Of a DNA stretch of 64,000 bases, positions 8,078 to 17,182 are shown one piece after another. This stretch comes from Hymenobacter sp. BT559 (GTDB taxonomy: Bacteria > Bacteroidota > Bacteroidia > Cytophagales > Hymenobacteraceae). The DNA lies in the NCBI RefSeq assembly GCF_017571525.1, contig NZ_JAGETY010000020.1, positions 1 through 64,000 on the forward strand. Direction: 5' to 3'. How positions within the stretch are numbered: the first letter of the stretch is position 1; every line of letters begins with the position of its first letter. Position numbers and translations under genes: made by a program. The notes below the pieces were generated by a model, which saw nothing but the letters and a program-made list of their open reading frames with translations, was not told where the DNA came from and did not search any database.

Positions 8078-9061
8078 ATGCAAGTCCTTGATACTGTAGC
8101 TGGTATAGCTACCTCGACCGGGCTCGAAATCCGGCAGCATAACGCTATTACCACGGCCCGCTACGAGATGACGGCCTGTGAGATGGACATTGTGTTCTAT
8201 CTCCTCTCCCTGCTCAAGAAGGAGGACCGCGTGGGTACCTTTTACCGGGTTAAAGTCCTCGACCTGCAGCACCTCACGGGCCGGCAGTGGAACTACCAGC
8301 AGTTTCTGGAAGCCACCTCCGCCCTCCGCTCCCGCGAGTACGTGATTGAGGACAACAAGCGCATCCTGCAGGTCGGTCTGCTGGCCTCGGCCGAATACAT
8401 CAAGGGCGAAGGGGTGATTGAACTGGAAATCTCGGAGAAGATTCGGCCCTACCTGATTGACTTGAAGCGCAACTTCACGTCTTTTCGCCTGCAGGCGGCC
8501 TTTAGCCTGAGTAGCAAATACGCCAAGCGCATCTACCAGATTGCCTCGCAGTGGAAAGACAAGTCCGAAACCCGTACCTTCACGCTGCATGATTTGAAGG
8601 TTATGCTGGCCTTGAAGGATCCCAAGGGCGTAGAGCCGGAGCAGTACACCAAAGTCTCCATGTTTCAGAAGTACGTGCTTGACGTGGCCGTTACGCAAAT
8701 CAACCAGAACACCGACCTGCACATCGGCTACGAGCTCGTGAAAAAGGGGCGCTCCTTCGAGAGCATCCGCTTTCAAATCAAGCAGCAGGAGCCGCAGCAG
8801 CTGCCGCTGCCCTTCGAGCAGCCGTTGGATGATTCCCGGCTGCAGATGGCGCGCCAGCGGCTGGCGGAGCTTGATATCCGGGATGTCCGTCTCGTGGAGC
8901 AGATTCTCGGGGAAGCCCGCATGGTGGACGAGCTGTTTGCTTTTTGCTACAAGCTGAAGACGGGTAAGGTAAAGGCAGCTTCAAACCCGGGGGGGCTTTT
9001 TCTTACCGTGGTTGGGTTGCGCAAGCCACTAACTGCCCCGGAGAAAAAAGGAATGGTATAA
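8078..9061 (+). CDS. repA: Plasmid replication initiator RepA (Rep_3 family)
   Basis: Initiator protein that binds the upstream iterons and opens the origin. From the ATG at 8078 it has 327 residues, normal for Rep_3 proteins, which consist of two winged-helix domains. Family marks are the ITTARYEMTACEMDIVFYLL start of the first domain, the FRLQAAFSLSSKYAKRIYQI segment and the QYTKVSMFQKYVLDVAVTQI segment of the second. An in-frame upstream start at 8030 would add 16 cysteine-rich residues that look non-native and would overlap the promoter box. The last 70 residues or so are less conserved. Confidence 0.92.
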   Translation: MQVLDTVAGIATSTGLEIRQHNAITTARYEMTACEMDIVFYLLSLLKKEDRVGTFYRVKVLDLQHLTGRQWNYQQFLEATSALRSREYVIEDNKRILQVGLLASAEYIKGEGVIELEISEKIRPYLIDLKRNFTSFRLQAAFSLSSKYAKRIYQIASQWKDKSETRTFTLHDLKVMLALKDPKGVEPEQYTKVSMFQKYVLDVAVTQINQNTDLHIGYELVKKGRSFESIRFQIKQQEPQQLPLPFEQPLDDSRLQMARQRLAELDIRDVRLVEQILGEARMVDELFAFCYKLKTGKVKAASNPGGLFLTVVGLRKPLTAPEKKGMV

Positions 9062-9289
9062 GACGTGACCGGTCGAAAAAGTGGGTATAAAGACGACTCA
9101 TTTAAAAGTCTAAAAAAGCACAAAGTGCAATTGTATTTTTATACTTTTTTATACTTATCAATCTTCGACTTATTCCAAAATCCGTGATTCTAGCGTCGGA
9201 GTAGCTATTTATCACGCCTACCCCGTCCGCAAACAACCTTTCGCTCAGATTGGAAATATACATTTTCGCTTTAGGCTGGGCCGCCGCTG

Positions 9290-10243
9290 TTATGGCCTAG
9301 CTAGTTGGGCAAACCGGCTACCCAGTAACTCGTGATACTGTTCTTTCAGCTCCTGCGGCAGGAAGCTGCGCTCGATAAACGCGTGCCAGTCGGACTTTGC
9401 CTTCGTCAAGCGGGCGAGGATTCCCGTCAGCACTTTATCGTCGACGCCGGCCCGCTGGGCGGCCTGCCGGAAATCGGTTTGCCGCAGCCGCTTCTTCTTG
9501 CCATTAAGGGTGAGGGCCAGCTCCTCCGTGTCGGCGGGGTTGACCAGCGCCGTGGCCACCAGGTCATAGGCCGGCGCCAGGCCGTAGCCCCGGCCGGGGG
9601 TTTGCAGCAGCGAAAAGTTCTTCAGGTGCATGTCCGCGTTGCCGGTCAGAAAGCAGAACAGCACCAGCTCATAGTAGTTGACTACGTCCAGGCCGGGGTT
9701 GGCTGAATACCTCAGGATGGCTTTCGCCACCTGCTCGTGCGAGCCGTCGTACTTGTTCTCCGTCAGGCGCTCGGTGAGCTGGCACATATCCTCCATGGCC
9801 AGCTTCCGGCCACGCTGGCGGTCGATGCGGCGCGTCACGTAGGCCAGCGCCCCGCCTTCGAGGCGCAGCAGTCCGTGGGGTACCGTGGGCAGGCGGGCCA
9901 GCGCGGCCAGGTGCATGGTCAGGTCCTCCACTTCGGGTAGGTGCGGGTAGCGGGCCGTGGGCGGCTTGAGGATGTACTCGCCGTCGAGCGCCCCCACGAT
10001 GGTCAAGCGCGCGGGCTGCCCGGCGCCGCCCGCCGGGGTCAGGCCAAGCGAGAGCTTGGGCTGCACGCCGGTCACGGTAATGTGCTGGCGCACGACGGCT
10101 TCGGCCAGGGCCAGCATCTCGGCTTCGGTGTAGGGAAATGCGGGCGGCACGGCCTGGCCGAAGATCTTGCGACTGCAGGCCGGGTGGTACTCAGACGCGG
10201 CGCCCTCGGGTAAGGGTTGGTAGCAATAGAGGCAGCGGCTCAT
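9290..10243 (-). CDS. hipT: HipT-like serine/threonine kinase toxin
   Basis: Kinase core of a HipA-type toxin, 317 residues, lacking the N-terminal subdomain, which is encoded separately just upstream. HipA/HipT kinases phosphorylate aminoacyl-tRNA synthetases and halt translation. Visible parts are a Cys4/Cys7/Cys23 motif typical of Bacteroidota HipA proteins, the glycine-rich loop ITVTGVQPKLS at 55-65, the catalytic GNADMHLKNFS and the metal-binding APAYDLVAT. The loop carries Thr56 and Thr58 where E. coli HipT has the autophosphorylated serines of its SIS motif. The start codon overlaps the hipS stop by four bases. The target is unknown. Confidence 0.88.
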   Translation of the reverse strand: MSRCLYCYQPLPEGAASEYHPACSRKIFGQAVPPAFPYTEAEMLALAEAVVRQHITVTGVQPKLSLGLTPAGGAGQPARLTIVGALDGEYILKPPTARYPHLPEVEDLTMHLAALARLPTVPHGLLRLEGGALAYVTRRIDRQRGRKLAMEDMCQLTERLTENKYDGSHEQVAKAILRYSANPGLDVVNYYELVLFCFLTGNADMHLKNFSLLQTPGRGYGLAPAYDLVATALVNPADTEELALTLNGKKKRLRQTDFRQAAQRAGVDDKVLTGILARLTKAKSDWHAFIERSFLPQELKEQYHELLGSRFAQLARP

Positions 10244-10569
10244 GCCTCGTCGGTTGACAGCGGGTAAATACTCACGGCCCCGATGCAGTCGCGGCAGCAG
10301 GCCAGCAGCAGGCCCATGCGGTCGCGCTCGCGGAGCTTCCAGTTGCGCTCGGCGACTTCCAGCAGCCAGCCCTCGGGAATCAGGCCGTCGAAAAACGGCA
10401 GCATCGTGCGCTCCACGTAGGGCGCGGCGCGTAGTGGCAGTGTGAGGCTAACCGGCTCGGCGGTGGGCAGCCGCAGGTAATCGGGAGTGTAGGCAAAGGT
10501 GTAGCCCTGTTCATCCTGGGTCAGGTGCCCGGCCAGCTGCCCGTGCAGGTGTACTTCGGCCTTTCTCAT
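10240..10569 (-). CDS. hipS: HipS-like N-subdomain protein (predicted antitoxin)
   Basis: A 109-residue protein equivalent to the N-terminal subdomain 1 of HipA (RKAEVHLHGQLAGHLTQDEQ, then the conserved LPFFDGLIPEGWLLEVAE). In the characterised E. coli HipBST system the free-standing HipS, not HipB, neutralises the kinase; the same role is inferred here. Four-base overlaps with hipB upstream and hipT downstream show one tightly coupled operon. The alternative reading, a HipA gene split by mutation, is unlikely because both junctions are clean start-stop overlaps. Confidence 0.88.
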   Translation of the reverse strand: MRKAEVHLHGQLAGHLTQDEQGYTFAYTPDYLRLPTAEPVSLTLPLRAAPYVERTMLPFFDGLIPEGWLLEVAERNWKLRERDRMGLLLACCRDCIGAVSIYPLSTDEA

Positions 10570-10790
10570 AGCTGCGCAGCCAGACGGCTGCGGTCGAGTG
10601 GCGCGGGCGCCAGTTCGTGGCCGAACAGGCGCAGCACCAGATTCACTTTATCCAGTCGCAGCGTGGGCTTGCCCTGCTCCAGCTCGCGCACGAACCGCAG
10701 CCCTACCCCGGCCTTGGCCGCCAGGTCGGGCTGGGAGAGCTGCAGAAGTTTGCGGCGTTGTTTGACAAAAGCGCTCAAGGAAGAAAGCAT
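10566..10790 (-). CDS. hipB: HipB-like XRE repressor
   Basis: A 74-residue Cro/C1-type helix-turn-helix protein (LSQPDLAAKAGVGLRFVREL, then EQGKPTLRLDKVN), first gene of the hipBST operon. HipB proteins dimerise on palindromic operators and repress the operon, often with the partner proteins as co-repressors. Three palindromes directly upstream (10797-10891) fit this. The ATG at 10790 leaves only a 6-base gap to the first operator. In HipBST systems HipB boosts the antitoxin effect of HipS. Confidence 0.88.
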   Translation of the reverse strand: MLSSLSAFVKQRRKLLQLSQPDLAAKAGVGLRFVRELEQGKPTLRLDKVNLVLRLFGHELAPAPLDRSRLAAQL

Positions 10791-10796
10791 AAAATA

Positions 10797-10891
10797 TACC
10801 CGTTCGGGGGCAATAGTCCGCAGTGAGTTACCATAGTACCCGTTCAGGTATAAAAGTAAGAATAAGCGTGATATTTACACCCGGACGGGTA
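10797..10891. promoter_or_regulatory. Three palindromic hip operators
   Basis: TACCCGTTCGGGGG at 10797-10810, TACCCGTTCAGGTA at 10837-10850 and CACCCGGACGGGTA at 10878-10891 share the palindrome TACCCG-N2-CGGGTA. Their centres are 40 and 41 bp apart, about four helical turns, so bound HipB dimers would lie on one face and could bend or loop the promoter. Confidence 0.8.
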
Positions 10892-10906
10892 TGCTTTTTT
10901 TAGCAA

Positions 10907-11020
10907 TAGAGAGCATCAAAAAGTGTGGGGCAGTCCCGTTTAGGGCCAAGCATCAATTTGCTCCGCCTCCGTATAGAAGAACGAAAAGCAGAACTGCCCC
11001 ACACTTTTTGATGCTCTCTA
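10907..11020. repeat. MITE-like inverted-repeat element, copy 2
   Basis: Perfect 28-bp terminal inverted repeats (10907-10934 and 10993-11020, core GCATCAAAAAGTGTGGGGCA) enclose 58 bp without coding potential; total 114 bp. The termini match copy 1 at 3752-3857. The element sits just upstream of the hip operators. It may be a non-autonomous transposon or a remnant of an insertion sequence with such ends; no obvious target-site duplication was seen. Confidence 0.75.
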
Positions 11021-11190
11021 AGGTTGTGAAAGGACATAGCCAAACAGCTGCTTCAAGGCGGATAACTTCAGTAAAGGCGGGTCCCAATCAGCCTGTCAGC
11101 TGACGGGGAATAAAGCTTCATCACCGCGCAAGGTTGTGCGAACCTTATGTTGGCCGGCCCCGCGTCCAGTGGCCGCAGCCGGGTAGCTAC

Positions 11191-11973
11191 TTATTCCAGC
11201 CAGCGTTTGAGCAGCGGGGCGCGCTCGCGGCTCACCACGATTTCCTCCCGCTGGGCTGGCAGCAGCTCGATTTTTAACTTGCCCCCAAAATAAGAATGTA
11301 TTTTGTGGATGGCCTTGGAGGAGGCCAGGTACTGGCGGTTGAGCCGAAAAAACCCGGCCGGGTCGAGCAGGCTTTCCAGCTTTTCCAGCTTGTGCTCCAG
11401 CGCAAAGCGGCGGCCGTCGTGGCGCACGAGGTACACCACGTCATACTGGGTAAAGCAGTAGGCAATGTCGGCGACGGCCACCGGCAGCAGCTGCTCACCG
11501 GTTTCGACCAGAAAGCGCTGCCGGTAACGCGGCGGGGTGGGCGCCATCCGCTCCAGCAGCTGCCGGACCTTGGCCAGCTGGGCGTCGGCCAGGCCGGCCT
11601 GCTCCTGCTCGGTGGCCTGCGCGCGCCAGTAGGCGTGCTTGTCGAGCGCCCGGGCTACCTCCCGGGCCTGGATGGGCTTGAGCAGGTAGTCGAGGCTGAG
11701 TAGGGTGAAAGACTGCAGGGCGTACTCGTTGAAGCTGGTGGTAAAGATGATGGGGCTGCGCACGGGCACGGCCTCAAACACCTCAAAGCTGAGCCCATCC
11801 GAGAGCTGGATGTCGGCGAAAATCAACTCGGGAGCCGGGTGCTGGCTTAGCCAGGCAATGGCGGTCCGCACGCTCGTCAGCACGGCTACCACCTCCACGG
11901 CGGGGTGCTGGCGCAGCAGCAGCTGCAGGTGGGTGGCCGCCAGGGCCTCGTCTTCGATGATAATGGTTTTCAT
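11191..11973 (-). CDS. LytTR response regulator
   Basis: A 260-residue two-component regulator: receiver domain (MKTIIIEDEA start, phospho-acceptor Asp54 in IFADIQLSDG, Lys in DYLLKP) followed by a LytTR DNA-binding domain from about residue 165 (RQRFLVETGEQLLPV, RLNRQYLASSKAIHKI). The ATG overlaps the stop of the upstream kinase gene by four bases, so they are partners. It probably controls cargo nearby, perhaps the divergent TonB receptor. The kinase is frameshifted, which would leave this regulator without its phosphate donor. Confidence 0.9.
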   Translation of the reverse strand: MKTIIIEDEALAATHLQLLLRQHPAVEVVAVLTSVRTAIAWLSQHPAPELIFADIQLSDGLSFEVFEAVPVRSPIIFTTSFNEYALQSFTLLSLDYLLKPIQAREVARALDKHAYWRAQATEQEQAGLADAQLAKVRQLLERMAPTPPRYRQRFLVETGEQLLPVAVADIAYCFTQYDVVYLVRHDGRRFALEHKLEKLESLLDPAGFFRLNRQYLASSKAIHKIHSYFGGKLKIELLPAQREEIVVSRERAPLLKRWLE

Positions 11974-13033
11974 GGGGCCGGCAGCAAGGGCAGGGTCACG
12001 GCAAACTCATCGTCCCCGTGCACAATGTCGACCGGTCGGTCGGTAAGCAGGCGGAAGCGGTTTACCAGGTTGCGTAAGCCTTGCCGGGTGCTGGATTCCA
12101 GCATCGTTTTGGGCTGCACATTATTGGTGACGCGCAGCACGTCCTCACCGGCCCGGATACAAATGCGCAGGGGCGCGTCGCGGTCGAAGGCGTTGTGCTT
12201 GAGGGCGTTTTCGAGCAGCAGCTGCACGGCCAGGGGCGGCACGTGCCGGCGCAGGGCGGCGGGAGCAATGTCGCGGCTGACCTGAATGCCCTCGCCAAAC
12301 CGGATGCGGTTCAGGTATAGATACTCCTCCGCAAAGGTCATTTCCTGACTCAGGGGGACGGTGGAATGGTCCTTGCTCAGCAAAACGTAGCGGTAAACGC
12401 TGGCCAGCGACCCCAGAAAATCCTGGGCCGGCGCATTGTCGCCAATGAGCGCGGCCATGGTGTTCAGGCTATTGAAGAGGAAGTGGGGGTCGACTTGCTG
12501 CTTGAGGGCTTCCAACTGGCTGATGGCCCCTTCGCGCTCCAGCTCGGCCGAGCGGATGAACGTTTTGCGCCACTCGTAGAAGAAGTACCCACTGCCGTAG
12601 ACGCTGAGCATGACCACTGACGTGAGCAGGGCATTGCCCACGAACTGCCCGTAGCCGGGCCAGGAGGCCGGCGTCCCCCCGCCAGGTACCGTAGCAGCCA
12701 GGCGTCCAGCAGGGAGATGGTGGCGACGTAGCCCCCGGCCAGGGGTACGTGCAGCAGCAGGCGGGCCGCCGTGCGGGCGTAGCCGGGCAGCCAGCGGCGC
12801 AGCAGAAAAAACAGCGAGACATTCCCTTGCCAGCAGGCCGTCGCCATTAGCACGGCGTTCAGGCCCTGCTGCCATAGCGGCAGCGCAGCGCGCCCACGCA
12901 CGGCCCAGGTAAAAAAGGCCCCGACCAGCACCACGCCGAGCCAGCGGAGCCACACCTTCTGCCACCGCCACGAAGCCGGTACCACCGAAAAGCCGTCGCC
13001 GGAGCCCGGGCGCCAGGGGGCGGCGGAACTCAT
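11970..13033 (-). pseudogene. LytS/YehU-type sensor histidine kinase, frameshifted
   Basis: The first part, with hydrophobic transmembrane segments (LRWLGVVLVGAFFTWAV, ATISLLDAWLLRYLAGG), reads in one frame. The rest, including YGSGYFFYEW, the His_kinase motif VDPHFLFNSLN and the ATPase region LLLENALKHNAF, reads in another. The switch falls in a run of six G on the coding strand (C run at 12675-12680); one extra G would restore a continuous protein of about 355 residues. Either a real one-base deletion or a sequencing error explains it. I place the start at the ATG at 13033; ATGs at 13087 and 13147 are possible. Confidence 0.8.
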
Positions 13034-13412
13034 CGGTAACCAGGAGGTAGTTACCCGGGCGGGAAGCAGCGGCCAGCGTCGAAACATTCCCCAAAAGAAC
13101 AAACTACCAAGTGCTTTCGGCCGCTTAATTGAGCGAAGTGGGGACAAACGCTACTCAAACGGCGAAAAGCGCCTGCGAAGCCGAGTGCTTCTGTACTGGG
13201 CCCGGCCGAGCTAGGCAGCTGCCAATCCGATGCTACGCGAACGGCCCACACGACGGCCATGGCTGCTGTCGGGGCACCAAGGGCTTCCGCTTGGCCACGG
13301 CTTTATGACAGTTCACCTGGGGTGTAACACCGGTTCACTAAGATTCTGACTTGCGACGCTCGGCCAGGCCGGCACTTTTGTCCAGCTTATCCGTCAGAAC
13401 TCCTCCCGAGCC

Positions 13413-15809
13413 ATGAGCCCTCAGTCCCTTTTTCTTTGCCTGCTGCTACTAGTTGCCGGCATTTTTCCGATTACCGGCCATGGCCAGACGCCGCCCGGGA
13501 CGGTCACCCAAACCGTGCGCGGCACCGTGCTGGATGCCGCGGCCAACGCCCCCGTGATTGGGGCGACCGTGGTAGTTGTGGGCGTAACGCCCGCGCTGGG
13601 CGTGAGCACCGATGCCGAGGGCCGCTTTCGCCTGCCGGGCGTGCCCCTGGGCCGCCTCCAGCTGCGGATTACGTCGGTGGGCTACGAAGACCTGGTGCGC
13701 AGCGAGGTACTGGTGACGGCCGGTAAAGAAGTGGTGCTCGACCTGCGCCTGAATGAGCGCCTGACCCGCCTCGACGAGGTGCAAGTAACCTACCGGCGGG
13801 CGGACGATATCCGGGTGACCAACAACGAGATGGCCACCGTTTCGGCCCGGCCGTTTTCGCCGCTTGATGCCAACCGCTACGCCGGCAGCCTCGGCGACCC
13901 CGCCCGGATGGCCCAGAACTTTGCCGGCGTGAGTAGCGCCAATGACTCGCGCAACGACCTCGTGGTGCGGGGCAACTCGCCGGCCTCGCTGCTGTGGCGG
14001 CTGGAGGGGGTCAACATCCCCAACCCCAACCACTTCGGCTCGCTCGGCACCACGGGCGGCCCGGTGAGTTTGCTCAACAACAACCTGCTGGCCAAGTCCG
14101 ATTTCCTGACCGGCGCTTTCCCGGCCGAATACGCCAACGCCTTGGGCTCGGTGTTCGACCTGCGGCTACGCAAGGGCAACGACGAGAAGCCCGAGTTTCT
14201 GGGCCAGGTCGGCTTCAACGGCCTGGAGCTGGGCGCCGAAGGGCCCTTCAGCCCGAAGTCCAAGGCGTCGTACCTGGTTAATTACCGCTACTCGCTGTTT
14301 TCGCTGCTCAAGGCCGTCGGTTACCAGATTGCCGGCACGCCCAACTACCAGGACTTTACGGCCAAGGTGGACGTGCCCGTGGGTTCGCGCGGCAGCTTCA
14401 GCGCCTGGACCCTTGGCGGGCGCTCCAATATCGCGTTTCTGGGCCGGGACGTGGACACGACCAAGGCCGACGTGTACGGCGATGAGGCGCACAACACGCG
14501 GGTCCGCTACTTTACCGGCATTGCCGCCGCCAGCTACGAGCAGCGCTTTACCGACCGTACCGTGGGCAAGGTCACGCTCTCGGCCTCCCGCACCACGTCG
14601 GCCTTCCAGGGCGACAGCATCCTGTTTGACGGCGCGCGGGCGGTGCGGGCGGAAATCCCGAACAATGCCAGCGACTACACCCAGGACAAGCTGTCGGCCA
14701 ACGTCGCGCTAACCCATAAGTTCAGCGCCCGCAACCAGGTCAGCACCGGTTTCATCGTGGACCTGCTCCAGTACCGCTACCACGACGCCCAGACGTTTCC
14801 TACCCCGCTGGTGCGGCGCGAGGCCAGCGGCAATACGGCGTTTGCCCAGGCTTACGGGCAGTGGAAGCACCGCTTCAACGACCGCCTGACGCTCAGCGCC
14901 GGCCTGAGCGCCTCGCGCTTTGCCCTGAACGGCAGCAGCGCCGTCGAGCCCCGCGCCGGGCTGCGCTACCAGCTCACGCCCGGCAGCTCCCTGAGCGCGG
15001 CCTATGGCCTGCACAGCAGCCTGCAGCCCCTGCTCACCTACTTCTACCAGTCGCCGCAGCTCGATGGCTCCTATGGCCTCACCAACCAGGGGCTGGGCCT
15101 GACGCGCGCCCAGCATTACGTACTGGCGTACGACCGCCAGTTGAGCGAGAACCTGCACCTGCGGGTGGAGGGCTACTACCAGGCCCTGTTCGATGCGCCC
15201 GTGGAGCGCACGGCCAGCGCTTATTCGGGCCTGACCCAGGGGGCCGACTTCGGGGACCCCAACCGGGGCAACCTCGTCGGCCGGGGCACCGGGCGCAACT
15301 ACGGCGTGGAGCTGACGCTGGAGCGGGCGTTTGCCCAGGGTTATTACTTCCTGCTCACAACTTCCCTGTTCGAGTCGAAATACACCGGCAGCGACGGCAT
15401 CGAGCGCAACACCCCCTTCAATACCCACTACGTAGCCAACGCCCTGGCCGGTCGGGAGTTTCGGGTGGGCCACGGCACCAACACGCTTACCCTGAGTTTG
15501 AAACTAGCCACGACGGGCGGCAAGTACACCACGCCCCTCGACCTGGCGGCTTCCAGCCAGCAGCACATCGCCCGCTACCGCTCCGACCAGGCCTTTAGCC
15601 AGCAGCAGGCGGCCTACTTCCGGGCCGATGTGAAAATCGGCTACAAGCTCAACCGCGCCCACCTGACCCACGAAATCGCCTTGGACATGCAGAACATCAC
15701 CAACCACCAGAACGTGTTTGCGCAGGCCTACAACCCGCGCACCAACCGGCTGGGCACGGCCTGCCAGCAGGGGTTTCTGCCCATCCCCTTTTACCGCCTC
15801 ACTTTCTAG
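13413..15809 (+). CDS. TonB-dependent outer-membrane receptor
   Basis: A 798-residue outer-membrane protein with a signal peptide (about 1-24), a CarboxypepD_reg-like beta-sandwich (VRGTVLDAAANAPVIGATVV to about residue 120), a plug domain (NDLVVRGNSPASLLWRLEGV) and a beta-barrel ending in the aromatic terminus FYRLTF. It would import a ligand with energy from TonB-ExbBD. No SusD partner follows, so it is not a typical polysaccharide locus, and the ligand is unknown. A divergent LytS/LytTR pair lies upstream, and an MDR oxidoreductase follows after 11 bases, probably co-transcribed. Confidence 0.93.
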   Translation: MSPQSLFLCLLLLVAGIFPITGHGQTPPGTVTQTVRGTVLDAAANAPVIGATVVVVGVTPALGVSTDAEGRFRLPGVPLGRLQLRITSVGYEDLVRSEVLVTAGKEVVLDLRLNERLTRLDEVQVTYRRADDIRVTNNEMATVSARPFSPLDANRYAGSLGDPARMAQNFAGVSSANDSRNDLVVRGNSPASLLWRLEGVNIPNPNHFGSLGTTGGPVSLLNNNLLAKSDFLTGAFPAEYANALGSVFDLRLRKGNDEKPEFLGQVGFNGLELGAEGPFSPKSKASYLVNYRYSLFSLLKAVGYQIAGTPNYQDFTAKVDVPVGSRGSFSAWTLGGRSNIAFLGRDVDTTKADVYGDEAHNTRVRYFTGIAAASYEQRFTDRTVGKVTLSASRTTSAFQGDSILFDGARAVRAEIPNNASDYTQDKLSANVALTHKFSARNQVSTGFIVDLLQYRYHDAQTFPTPLVRREASGNTAFAQAYGQWKHRFNDRLTLSAGLSASRFALNGSSAVEPRAGLRYQLTPGSSLSAAYGLHSSLQPLLTYFYQSPQLDGSYGLTNQGLGLTRAQHYVLAYDRQLSENLHLRVEGYYQALFDAPVERTASAYSGLTQGADFGDPNRGNLVGRGTGRNYGVELTLERAFAQGYYFLLTTSLFESKYTGSDGIERNTPFNTHYVANALAGREFRVGHGTNTLTLSLKLATTGGKYTTPLDLAASSQQHIARYRSDQAFSQQQAAYFRADVKIGYKLNRAHLTHEIALDMQNITNHQNVFAQAYNPRTNRLGTACQQGFLPIPFYRLTF

Positions 15810-15820
15810 CCCCCATTTCC

Positions 15821-16831
15821 ATGTTATTGAACCACCGGATTGTGATTGACCAGCCGGGCGGCCCCGAGCAGCTGCGCGAGGAGCCCGTACCGGTGCCCCA
15901 GCCGCACGAGGCGCTCGTGCGGGTGCGGGCCTGCGGTGTCGCGTTTGGCGACATCATCTACCAGCGGGGCGCGTTACCCGGCGGCCCGCCCTCCCCGCTT
16001 ACCCCCGGCTACGACCTGGTGGGCGACGTGATAGCGGTGGGGGCCGCCGTGACCCGGGTAAAACCCGGCGACCGGGTGGCCGCGCTGCCCGTGCCCGGGC
16101 AGGGCGGCTACACCACCTACATCTGCCTGCCCGCCGCTGAATTAATTCACCTGCCGACCCATCTGGCCCCCACGGAGGCCGTCGGGGCGATGCTGAACTA
16201 CGCCACGGCTTACCGGATGCTGACGCGCGATGCGCGCCTGCGGGCCGGCCAACGTGTACTCATCCACGGAGCCGCCGGGGGCGTGGGCACGGCGGTGCTG
16301 CAGCTGGCCCGGGTGCTGGGTCTCACCGCCTACGGCACCGCCTCGACGGGCAAGCAAGCCCTGGTGCGGGCGCAGGGCGGCATTGCCATCGACTACACCA
16401 CCACCGATTTCGTGGCGGAAATCGCGGGGCTGACCGGCGGGGCCGGCGTGGACGCCGTGCTCGACGGCATTGGGGGGCCGCAGCTCACCCGCTCCTACCA
16501 GTGCCTTAACCAGACGGGTACGCTGGTCTTGTTTGGGGTTTCGTCCACCCTGGAGGGGGGCGGCAGCCCCAAGCGCAAGATGGCGGCCTCCATGCTGCGC
16601 TTCGGGCTGCTGAAGCTGCGGCCGAACCGCAAGCGAGTGACCATGTCCTTTCCCAGCTCGAAAGCCGACCTGCAGGCCCTGCGCACCGATGCGGAGGCCA
16701 TGCTCCAGCTGCTCGCCGAGGGCAAAATCAAGCCCCTGATTACCCATGTCCTGCCGTTATCCCAGGCAGCCGAGGCCCACCGGCTGCTGACCGAAACCCG
16801 GCCCGTGGGCAAAATCGTGCTCGAACCGTGA
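15821..16831 (+). CDS. MDR-family NADPH:quinone oxidoreductase
   Basis: Medium-chain dehydrogenase/reductase of 336 residues resembling zeta-crystallin-type quinone reductases: a GroES-like N-terminal fold, then a Rossmann domain with the nucleotide-binding motif IHGAAGGVGTAVLQLA near residue 148. The catalytic-zinc cysteine and histidine pattern of alcohol dehydrogenases is not evident, which favours a zinc-free reductase acting on quinones or enones. It follows the TonB receptor gene after 11 bases. The substrate is unknown. Confidence 0.9.
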   Translation: MLLNHRIVIDQPGGPEQLREEPVPVPQPHEALVRVRACGVAFGDIIYQRGALPGGPPSPLTPGYDLVGDVIAVGAAVTRVKPGDRVAALPVPGQGGYTTYICLPAAELIHLPTHLAPTEAVGAMLNYATAYRMLTRDARLRAGQRVLIHGAAGGVGTAVLQLARVLGLTAYGTASTGKQALVRAQGGIAIDYTTTDFVAEIAGLTGGAGVDAVLDGIGGPQLTRSYQCLNQTGTLVLFGVSSTLEGGGSPKRKMAASMLRFGLLKLRPNRKRVTMSFPSSKADLQALRTDAEAMLQLLAEGKIKPLITHVLPLSQAAEAHRLLTETRPVGKIVLEP

Positions 16832-17182
16832 ACGAAGCACATAAGCCCCTGCCGCTGGCGCCCTACCCCAGTATGCTGCCTCCACCCGGTCTACGGCCAC
16901 CAGCTCACCCCACTCCGCCCGCCAATCTGCTGGTGCCCCTGCTACGCTTGCTTACCCGCCAGCTCCTGCCTGCCCTGCTGGCAGTAGTAGCCTGGGGCTT
17001 TGACGAGGAGCTTGACTTTCTGTGCGACATAGTGCTGCTGGGCACGCTGGGCTGCCCTGTTCGGCAACCGCCGGCTTCCGGCGACCGGTCCGCGCCACCG
17101 GGGCCGCTACTTCGCTTCCGCTCCCGACCGCCCCGGCCGAATTTCCGGTCCCGGCGGGGCAGCTAGCCTGACCAGGCCCCGG
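16832..17182. other. About 350 bp between convergent genes, nothing recognised
   Basis: A 112-codon proline-rich frame at 16828-17166 overlaps the end of the oxidoreductase gene, but its composition is that of GC-rich chance sequence and I do not call it. No clear terminator hairpin was found. Confidence 0.4.

Noticed and set aside
10240..10790. Idea that hipS and hipT are one hipA gene broken by mutation
   Set aside because: Clean ATGA overlaps at both junctions and the match to the known three-gene arrangement argue for separate genes.
11130..11146. AAGGTT/AACCTT hairpin downstream of the LytTR gene
   Set aside because: Only a six-base stem with no T-run; not enough for a terminator call.
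13449..15473. Long antisense frames opposite the TonB receptor gene
   Set aside because: They mirror the GC-rich codon pattern of the receptor gene and have no family motifs.
16828..17166. 112-codon proline-rich frame after the MDR oxidoreductase
   Set aside because: Composition typical of chance frames in GC-rich DNA, no family features, and it overlaps the preceding stop.
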